DNA of 45,822 nucleotides from a virus, in the IMG/VR virus record IMGVR_UViG_3300031857_009447, positions 1-45,822 of that record, one strand, 5' to 3'. Shown piece after piece: positions 41,246 through 45,822 of this stretch. The notes below the pieces were generated by a model. That model ran no database searches, was not told where the DNA came from, and was given only the letters and a program-made list of their open reading frames with translations. Position 1 is the first letter of the stretch. Every line of letters starts with the position of its first letter. The translations under genes were made by a program, and so were the position numbers.

Positions 41246-41428
41246 ATGCCTTGGGAAATTAAACAAAACTTTGCGGGATGCAAAGGATACGCTGTAGTAA
41301 AACAGGGATCAAACGAATTAGTAGGATGTCATGCAGGAAAATCAGCAGCCTCTGCCCAAATGAGAGCCTTATATGCCTCAGAGGCAGATGAGAAAAAGAT
41401 GCACGACAAGAAGAAGAAAATTTACTAG
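41246..41428 (+). CDS. Small phage protein with GCxGYAVVK/GCH motif
   Basis: 60 residues with TAGGAG upstream. The sequence FAGCKGYAVVKQGSNELVGC followed by HAGKSAASAQMRALYASEAD is a short beta-hairpin and helix that I know as a small domain in actinophage genomes, often near or fused to head proteins. Its biochemical role is unknown. It ends with a Lys-rich tail. Confidence 0.65.
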   Translation: MPWEIKQNFAGCKGYAVVKQGSNELVGCHAGKSAASAQMRALYASEADEKKMHDKKKKIY

Positions 41429-41454
41429 ACTTAAAAAATCTAATTTGCTATAAT
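41426..41454 (+). promoter_or_regulatory. Promoter for the Hsp20 gene
   Basis: TAGACT (41426-41431), 17-nt spacer, TGCTATAAT ending 41454. The -35 overlaps the stop codon of the previous gene. Predicted +1 is near 41461, giving a leader of about 53 nt. Confidence 0.75.
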
Positions 41455-41513
41455 ATATGTGGGTCGCCAATAGGGGCCCACATATTAATTTATTCGCTTA
41501 AAGGAGGAATAAA
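41455..41513 (+). promoter_or_regulatory. Structured Hsp20 leader with a hairpin around the ribosome binding site
   Basis: Two inverted repeats: ATATGTGGG (41455-41463) with CCCACATAT (41477-41485), and TTTATTC (41489-41495) with GAATAAA (41507-41513). The second pair encloses AAAGGAGG in an 11-nt loop and ends at the base before the ATG. An A/U-only stem this close to the start of a heat-shock gene could be temperature sensitive. Confidence 0.5.
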
Positions 41514-41933
41514 ATGGTAACAACATTTGCTATGGATCTTTTTAGAGATCCATTTTTTATTGGCTTCAATCGTGAAGTAGAAAGACTAAACAATATCCAT
41601 CGTGAGGCTACGGCCCAGTCTTTCCCGCCATACAACATTGTCAAGGTAGACGAAGATTCATATCGTGTATCTTTGGCGGTGGCAGGATTTGATAAGAAGG
41701 ATATTGAGGTCTCAGTAGATAATCAGACTCTTATTGTTAAGGGTGAAGTTACTACAGAAGAGACTGGAGAAGTTCTTCACAAAGGAATTGCCGCCCGTAA
41801 ATTCACACGCACATTTGCGCTTGGTGAATATATGGAGGTAGTCGGAGCGGAATTTAAAAACGGCATGCTACACATTGATGTAGATCGTCTAATTCCAGAA
41901 GACAAAAAGCCAAAGACAATCAAGGTCAAATAA
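41514..41933 (+). CDS. Small heat shock protein (Hsp20/alpha-crystallin)
   Basis: 139 residues. The alpha-crystallin domain is clear: FPPYNIVKVDEDSYRVSLAV, AGFDKKDIEVSVDNQTLIVK, then ARKFTRTFALGEYMEVVGA and KNGMLHIDVD, with a C-terminal PKTIKVK resembling the I-x-I/V anchoring motif. It prevents protein aggregation as an ATP-independent chaperone. Such genes occur in some phages, where they may help virion folding or host survival under stress. It has its own promoter, an ideal AAAGGAGG and a structured leader. Confidence 0.92.
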   Translation: MVTTFAMDLFRDPFFIGFNREVERLNNIHREATAQSFPPYNIVKVDEDSYRVSLAVAGFDKKDIEVSVDNQTLIVKGEVTTEETGEVLHKGIAARKFTRTFALGEYMEVVGAEFKNGMLHIDVDRLIPEDKKPKTIKVK

Positions 41934-41941
41934 GGTATAAT
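41913..41941 (+). promoter_or_regulatory. Promoter before the FmdB-like gene
   Basis: AAGACA (41913-41918), 17-nt spacer, TATAAT (41936-41941). The -10 overlaps the end of the Hsp20 gene by a few bases. It has no TG extension. Predicted start near 41948. Confidence 0.6.
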
Positions 41942-41947
41942 GGTTCT

Positions 41948-42037
41948 GTCCATGTAGATGGACACGGGCCGAATAGTTACGCCTTAGGATACACCTGAGC
42001 ATGTGTATAAACTGCTCATTAAAATTTAGGAGAGATA
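41948..42037 (+). ncRNA. Structured 5' leader of unknown type
   Basis: The expected 90-nt leader holds a perfect GTCCAT-GTAG-ATGGAC hairpin right at the +1 and TGAGCA/TGCTCA (about 41996-42018) nearer the start codon, with a GC-richer stretch between. TATAAACTGCT occurs inside the second element and also in the leader hairpin at 23142. It does not match any riboswitch I know. It could be an untranslated regulator or small RNA, or just a leader. Confidence 0.4.
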
Positions 42038-42220
42038 GTGCCAGTTTACGAATATAAATGTGTTCTATGTGAACATGTTAAGGAAGTTACCAAGTCAATC
42101 AATGACGCATCAGTTGTTGAGCTTTGCTCCAATTGTGGCTCTGCAATGATCAAGCAGTATGGTTCATTTGGCATTCAATTCAAAGGTTCAGGCTTCTACA
42201 AAACAGATAACGCTAAATAG
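42038..42220 (+). CDS. FmdB-type zinc ribbon protein
   Basis: 60 residues, GTG start with TAGGAGAG upstream. It matches the FmdB/CxxC_CxxC family: MPVYEYKCVLCEH at the start, CSNCGSAMIKQYG in the middle and KGSGFYKTDNAK at the end. Family members are annotated as putative regulators without a proven mechanism. Here it has its own promoter and structured leader. A phage copy may influence host transcription or protein assembly. Confidence 0.85.
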   Translation: MPVYEYKCVLCEHVKEVTKSINDASVVELCSNCGSAMIKQYGSFGIQFKGSGFYKTDNAK

Positions 42221-42225
42221 TTCAA

Positions 42226-42257
42226 TGTTATAATTAACTTGTTACAAAAGTTGTAAC
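42226..42257 (+). promoter_or_regulatory. Extended -10 promoter with operator-like palindrome
   Basis: TGTTATAAT at 42226-42234 precedes a perfect 7-bp inverted repeat GTTACAA-AAG-TTGTAAC (42241-42257) that begins at the predicted +1. This is a good candidate repressor site or 5' hairpin, directly before the ribosome binding site (GAGGAG) of the PA14 gene. No good -35. Confidence 0.65.
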
Positions 42258-42270
42258 GAGGAGTTTTTAA

Positions 42271-44385
42271 TTGACTGGAACTAAGCTATGGAGACTATCA
42301 TTAGCCGCAATCTTAGGATTTGGATGGCTGTTTCTCGCTCCTGCTCAAAGTAATCCAGACGAATTAACGGCGGCTGCTCAAGAAATACAAGAATTAAATA
42401 ATAGCGTACCTAATCTTGGATATAAAGAAGAATTTCAATCTTTAATTTCTGTAGCTGAAGATAAATATGATGTGGCAGTTGCTGCAAAAGAAGATAAAGA
42501 AGATAAAGAAGATGCTTATGATTTAGCATTAGCAGCAGAAGCAACAGCCTTATCAGAAAAAGAAGCATCTGAAGCCGCAGTTGATACTCAAACTGCAATA
42601 GTGGCAACGGCATTAACAGATAAAAATAATGCTCAGGATGCCCTTGATATAGCAAACATAAATCTATCTACAGCACAAACATATGTGCAGGGTGGGGTAG
42701 GACTTGAATATACTGTTTATAATCTATTAAGAGACGGCTATGTTAATGGACAGCATATAGCAGTACCTGGTTCTGTTATATGTACTGGTGTATGGAATTC
42801 AAATTCAATGAATCTCCCAGTTTGTGGATATTACGAAGATATCATTGTTAAGTTTACTGGGCGTATAACTGTTCCTTCCTGGTTTACAACAACAAAATTT
42901 GCAGGATATACAGATGATGGTTTTAGAATGTATATAGACGGAAACCTTGCAACAAATAATTGGGTTGAGCAGGGAGCCACATGGAGTCCATATTCACCTA
43001 TATATGATGTAAGCTTAGACAAGACTTTAGATGTAGAAATATGGTGGTATAACGGTGGAGGCCCAGGATCTTATCATCTTGGATGGGCGATTCCTGGAGG
43101 CTGGACTGGAGCAGGATGTGACTATGCTGGAGATCCAAGGGTGTGGGGGCAAAACTTTAGCTGTAATTTAAATACATTCTCTCATGGAACTCAAGCAACT
43201 CAAGAACAAATTGATGCATACAATACTGCATATGCTGCACAAGTAGCAGCAACTACGGTTCGTAACAATAAACTATCTATTTATAATCAAGAAGTTGCAA
43301 AATTAAATGTATATAATCAAACTTTAACAACTAAAACAACGTCATATAATAATTCAATAACTACAACATCTAATGCCTTAACTGCAAAAAATAATGCTAT
43401 TAGTGTTTATGAACAGTCAATTATAAATTTAACAAGTGCCATTGAGGATGCCTGGGATTATTATGAAGAACAGATGGCTAGAGAAATTGCCACTGCTCTT
43501 GCACAAGCCGCCGCTGCAGCAGCTAATCAGCCCACTCCTGATCCAAGCCCTGAGCCAAGCCCTGAGCCAAGCCCTGAGCCAAGCCCTGAGCCTTCTTCAG
43601 AACCAACAGAGGAAGCTACTCCTGAGCCTTCACCACAGCCATCACCTGAGCAAACTGAAACAGTCGATCCCACTCCTGAGCCAACCCCTCAAACCACAGA
43701 TGAACCGAAGCCAGAACCAACTGATGATCCTCAGCCCACTCCTGAGCCTTCACCAGAGCCTTCACCTCAGACAACGGATATAGATCCAAGCCCAACTCCT
43801 GAACCTGAACCATCTCCGACTGAACCTTCTGAAGAATCACAAGATAATGTTATCATAAAAGATAAAGAGTTGTTGGCATTAATTCCAGAAAAAGGGACGG
43901 GAACCTCAGAAGATCTTACTTCCGTTATAGCTAATTTAACAAGCAAAGATAATAAATTAATTGTATTAAGCCCAGAACAAGTTGCTGCAGTTAGTCAAAC
44001 ACTAACCGCATTAACAAATGAAGCAAAGATTGAGGTCGCAGAAGATCTTGGAATTAAATCATCTGAAGTTGCAGTAATTGCAGAAACAATGAAATCTAAT
44101 CCTCAATTAGCAACCGCATTTGTGGAATTTAAAGATAGAGAGGCAGCAGCAGAAAACGCCACAATGCCTTATACTTTAGCAGACGCAACTACAGAGGTTC
44201 AAACAGAAGCATTTTTGGCGGATCCAATAGGATCATTAACCAATATAGATTTAGAAAAAGTCCTTAGCCCATCAGAATGGGGTAAAGATATGACTGACGA
44301 TCAAAGAGAAAAGGCGCAGGAAGTAATTGTGCCAGTAATTATTGCATCTAATATTATTGCTGCCGCCATGACAAGGAGGATATAA
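42271..44385 (+). CDS. Secreted PA14-domain protein with Pro-rich repeats
   Basis: 704 residues, TTG start with GAGGAG seven nt upstream. A signal peptide is evident (KLWRLSLAAILGFGWLFLAP, cleavage near AQS-N). Then come a coiled-coil (about 30-135), a PA14-like beta-barrel (about 141-289, with FAGYTDDGFRMYIDGN and VEIWWYNGGG), a second coiled-coil (about 300-405), a Pro/Ser/Glu-rich stretch (about 421-517) with repeated SPEP units, and an Ala/Glu-rich helical C-terminal domain. The last 20 residues (IVPVIIASNIIAAAMTRR) are hydrophobic with a final basic pair and may anchor it to the membrane. PA14 domains often bind carbohydrates. It is likely displayed on the infected cell rather than built into the virion. 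Confidence 0.7.
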   Translation: MTGTKLWRLSLAAILGFGWLFLAPAQSNPDELTAAAQEIQELNNSVPNLGYKEEFQSLISVAEDKYDVAVAAKEDKEDKEDAYDLALAAEATALSEKEASEAAVDTQTAIVATALTDKNNAQDALDIANINLSTAQTYVQGGVGLEYTVYNLLRDGYVNGQHIAVPGSVICTGVWNSNSMNLPVCGYYEDIIVKFTGRITVPSWFTTTKFAGYTDDGFRMYIDGNLATNNWVEQGATWSPYSPIYDVSLDKTLDVEIWWYNGGGPGSYHLGWAIPGGWTGAGCDYAGDPRVWGQNFSCNLNTFSHGTQATQEQIDAYNTAYAAQVAATTVRNNKLSIYNQEVAKLNVYNQTLTTKTTSYNNSITTTSNALTAKNNAISVYEQSIINLTSAIEDAWDYYEEQMAREIATALAQAAAAAANQPTPDPSPEPSPEPSPEPSPEPSSEPTEEATPEPSPQPSPEQTETVDPTPEPTPQTTDEPKPEPTDDPQPTPEPSPEPSPQTTDIDPSPTPEPEPSPTEPSEESQDNVIIKDKELLALIPEKGTGTSEDLTSVIANLTSKDNKLIVLSPEQVAAVSQTLTALTNEAKIEVAEDLGIKSSEVAVIAETMKSNPQLATAFVEFKDREAAAENATMPYTLADATTEVQTEAFLADPIGSLTNIDLEKVLSPSEWGKDMTDDQREKAQEVIVPVIIASNIIAAAMTRRI
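43543..43590 (+). repeat. Four perfect 12-bp tandem repeats (SPEP codons)
   Basis: CCAAGCCCTGAG four times in a row, encoding Pro-Ser-Pro-Glu. Further degenerate copies run to about 43820. Such exact repeats can expand or contract by slippage, changing stalk length. Confidence 0.9.
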
Positions 44386-44579
44386 TGAAAATAATCAAGG
44401 CTATATTTAACTATGCCTGGGAAGTAATTAAGGAGAGCATTGCCCAAATATTTACCCTCCTTGGATTCTTTATCGCATGGCTTACCCTGACAGGCACAGC
44501 CCAGCAGGTAGTAGGCGTAGCAACAGTAATTGCTACTATTATTTGGCTTGCTACGATCCCTCTTCGAAAAGAAGAGTAG
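44385..44579 (+). CDS. Small membrane protein, holin candidate
   Basis: 64 residues on a TAATG overlap. Two hydrophobic segments (IAQIFTLLGFFIAWLTLTG and VVGVATVIATIIWLATIP) flanked by basic ends, the last being RKEE. This is the pattern of small class II holins. It lies before the endolysin and next to another candidate holin. Alternatively it is a membrane partner of the preceding PA14 protein. Confidence 0.6.
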   Translation: MKIIKAIFNYAWEVIKESIAQIFTLLGFFIAWLTLTGTAQQVVGVATVIATIIWLATIPLRKEE

Positions 44580-44582
44580 AAA

Positions 44583-44591
44583 TGCTATAAT
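44583..44591 (+). promoter_or_regulatory. Extended -10 promoter giving a leaderless lipoprotein mRNA
   Basis: TGCTATAAT ends at 44591 and the ATG is at 44598, exactly 6 nt later, so +1 should be the A of ATG. No -35 of quality, no Shine-Dalgarno. Confidence 0.65.
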
Positions 44592-44597
44592 AGAGGC

Positions 44598-44819
44598 ATG
44601 AGAAAATTAGGTGCCTCATTAGCTAGCATAATGCTAGCCCTCACAGTTACATCGTGTAATTTTGATGGTTCATTCCGTTATGAATGCCAGGACCCAGCAA
44701 ACTGGGAGAAGGCAGAATGTAATCCTCCAATTTGTGAGACTACTGGAACCTGTTCAAGAGATTTAGTTGGGCAGGAAGTATGGGATGAGTACCAGAAATC
44801 AAAGGTAAAGAATGGCTAG
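44598..44819 (+). CDS. Small lipoprotein, likely leaderless
   Basis: 73 residues. A short basic N-terminus, a hydrophobic stretch (LGASLASIMLALTVT) and a lipobox LTVTSC with Cys20 as the lipidation site. The mature part is acidic with five further cysteines (CQDP, CNPP, CETTG, CSRD), probably disulphide-linked. Phage lipoproteins often block superinfecting phages; location within the lysis region also allows a spanin-like role, although in a host without outer membrane this would be unneeded. Confidence 0.75.
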   Translation: MRKLGASLASIMLALTVTSCNFDGSFRYECQDPANWEKAECNPPICETTGTCSRDLVGQEVWDEYQKSKVKNG

Positions 44820-45222
44820 AGAAAGATTAACCCCACAAGATCTTGATGCAAGATTAAAGTTTATTCTTGGCATCACGCTTGGAACAATTTTATTGTGTAC
44901 ATCGCTAGGTATTTTGTACGCTCTTATATTTGTAACCCAGCCAATTGGAGCACAGTCAGAAAATGATAAAATGTTTTTTAATGTGCTTGGTAGCGTTGCA
45001 ACATTCATCACAGGTACACTGGCAGGATTGCTAATTGGACAATCTGGTGCTAAAGATGTTATGGCGGCACAGTTAGCAAATAAAGAAATGGATGCTAAAA
45101 ATACTCAAGCAGATAAAAAATTAGAAGCAGAAATTGATGAAGCAGCAGCACGTAGAGCTGCTAAGCCAGCAGATCAAGTTCCTGCTCCACATGAAGTTGA
45201 TGAAGATTGGGATAAGGAATAA
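44812..45222 (+). CDS. Membrane protein, second holin candidate
   Basis: 136 residues, overlapping the lipoprotein gene by 8 nt. Two transmembrane segments (LGITLGTILLCTSLGILYAL and VLGSVATFITGTLAGLLIGQ) in the first 80 residues, then a long charged helical tail with AAARRAAKPADQ, probably cytoplasmic. It sits two bases before the endolysin gene. Holin activity is inferred from topology and position. The 44385 gene is the alternative, and phages may use both. Confidence 0.65.
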   Translation: MARERLTPQDLDARLKFILGITLGTILLCTSLGILYALIFVTQPIGAQSENDKMFFNVLGSVATFITGTLAGLLIGQSGAKDVMAAQLANKEMDAKNTQADKKLEAEIDEAAARRAAKPADQVPAPHEVDEDWDKE

Positions 45223-45224
45223 TT

Positions 45225-45758
45225 ATGGCAGATCAAGGAACAGCAGAACGTTTAGTTGAAGTTGCTAAAGCAGAAGTGGGCGTAGTTGAAGGTCCAAAAG
45301 ATAATGAGACTAAGTATGGTAAATTTACTAAGTCAGATTTTCAACCATGGTGCGGAAGTTTCGTTATGTGGTGCGGTAATGAGGCTGGCGTAAAAGTTCC
45401 TAATACTGTTTACACTCCAGCAGGGGCAGCGGCATTTAAAAAGAAAAATGCATGGATTGACGGAGACTTAGCTGATCCAGAGCCAGGAGATATTGCCTAT
45501 TTTGATTTTCCAGCAGATGGTGTTGATAGAATTTCCCACGTAGGCATTGTTATTAAAGACAATGAAGACGGAACCGTTTGGTGCATAGAGGGCAATACCA
45601 CAAATAGAAAAGGTGGAAGCCAAAGAAATGGCGGAGAAGTATGTAAACAACTTCGTGCATTTAAAAAGAATAAAAAGGGAGTTCAAATATCAATCGTAGG
45701 ATTTGGACGCCCTAAATTTAAGAAATCTGGCGGCGGGGCAGACGAACTAAAAGCATAA
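45225..45758 (+). CDS. CHAP-type endolysin
   Basis: 177 residues, ATG two bases after the previous stop. The CHAP/TIGR02594-like fold has PWCGSFVMWCG (Cys43), EPGDIAYFDF, RISHVGIV (His105) and CIEGNT (Asn124), giving the papain-like catalytic set. It should cleave peptidoglycan peptide bonds or the amide link at lysis. There is no signal peptide, so release depends on a holin. The C-terminal 30 residues are Lys/Gly-rich and may bind the wall. The catalytic arrangement is similar to that within the tape measure protein. Confidence 0.85.
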   Translation: MADQGTAERLVEVAKAEVGVVEGPKDNETKYGKFTKSDFQPWCGSFVMWCGNEAGVKVPNTVYTPAGAAAFKKKNAWIDGDLADPEPGDIAYFDFPADGVDRISHVGIVIKDNEDGTVWCIEGNTTNRKGGSQRNGGEVCKQLRAFKKNKKGVQISIVGFGRPKFKKSGGGADELKA

Positions 45759-45822
45759 TGAAAAATTATAAAGTAAAGCTAGAAGTAGAAGCAGAGGTAG
45801 AAGCTTTTGACGAAGGTGATGC
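45758..45822 (+). CDS. Truncated gene at the window end
   Basis: An ATG sharing a base with the endolysin stop (TAATG) opens a frame that runs off the window: MKNYKVKLEVEAEVEAFDEG. The visible part is one beta strand with alternating Val/Glu. Too short to assign. Confidence 0.6.
   Translation, partial: MKNYKVKLEVEAEVEAFDEGD

Noticed and set aside
41455-41485. ATATGTGGG/CCCACATAT hairpin as a terminator of the upstream gene
   Set aside because: It lies downstream of a good promoter, at the predicted +1 of the Hsp20 mRNA, and no T run follows; a leader structure fits better.
42410-42655. Minus-strand open frames opposite the PA14 and tape measure genes
   Set aside because: They are Leu- or Pro-rich mirror images of Ala/Glu-rich and Gly-rich coding sequence, with no ribosome binding sites and no family resemblance.
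43436-43783. Second + strand frame inside the PA14 gene
   Set aside because: A by-product of the repetitive SPEP codons; low-complexity Leu/Ser/Gln protein with no start signal.

Overview
This 45.8 kb window is a continuous stretch of a tailed double-stranded DNA phage genome (Caudoviricetes) with siphovirus-type tail genes: major tail protein, frameshifted tail assembly chaperone and a 2724-residue tape measure. Every gene I can support is on the + strand. Genes are packed tightly, with stop/start overlaps of the TAATG or ATGA type at most junctions. The DNA is AT-rich. The host is most likely a Gram-positive, probably actinobacterial, cell. The pointers are several promoters whose -10 box lies exactly 6 nt before an ATG (leaderless transcripts, common in Actinobacteria), a lipobox protein, a CHAP endolysin with no sign of outer-membrane lysis genes, and the style of the neck, chaperone and tape-measure genes. 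I cannot name the host; an uncultured aquatic actinobacterium is a guess.

Layout. 1-23101: neck/tail module. It holds a partial neck protein, tail completion protein, major tail protein, terminator and promoter, tail chaperones with a -1 slippery site, the tape measure with a CHAP-like peptidase and a GNAT-like domain, three baseplate/tip proteins, fibre proteins (one a mosaic of CBM5/12-like, FN3, InlB-B-repeat-like and Ig-like modules), and small coiled-coil and lectin-like proteins. 23102-28446: a strong promoter with inverted repeats, a metallophosphoesterase, zinc and HTH proteins, DnaB-like helicase, CHC2/Toprim primase and an ssDNA-binding protein, closed by a hairpin. 28458-35857: a DnaE-type polymerase, MazG-like pyrophosphohydrolase, RecA, a XapX-type membrane protein, a Cas4-like nuclease and a RuvC-like resolvase. 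35854-38218: a short cassette with a 46-residue HTH protein, two glycosyltransferases around a methyltransferase, and an Nmad1/DUF1599-like protein. 38215-40816: terminase subunits. 40823-40896: tRNA-Met(CAT). 40907-44385: accessory genes, including Hsp20, an FmdB-type zinc ribbon and a secreted PA14 protein with Pro-rich repeats. 44385-45822: lysis region with two holin candidates, a lipoprotein, a CHAP endolysin and a truncated last gene. Portal, protease and major capsid genes are not in the window. They presumably follow the lysis genes or precede position 1.

How it works together. The phage carries much of its own replication machinery (polymerase, helicase, primase, SSB, RecA, resolvase, nuclease) but no RNA polymerase or sigma factor is visible, so it should depend on host sigma. 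In agreement, about a dozen TATAAT/TACAAT boxes sit before gene blocks, most with the extended -10 form TGNTATAAT. The least ordinary parts are the leaderless promoter set, the GT-MTase-GT cassette, the enzymatic domains inside the tape measure, the mosaic fibre, the Hsp20 leader hairpin and the secreted PA14 protein. All functions are assigned by reading motifs; no database search was run.
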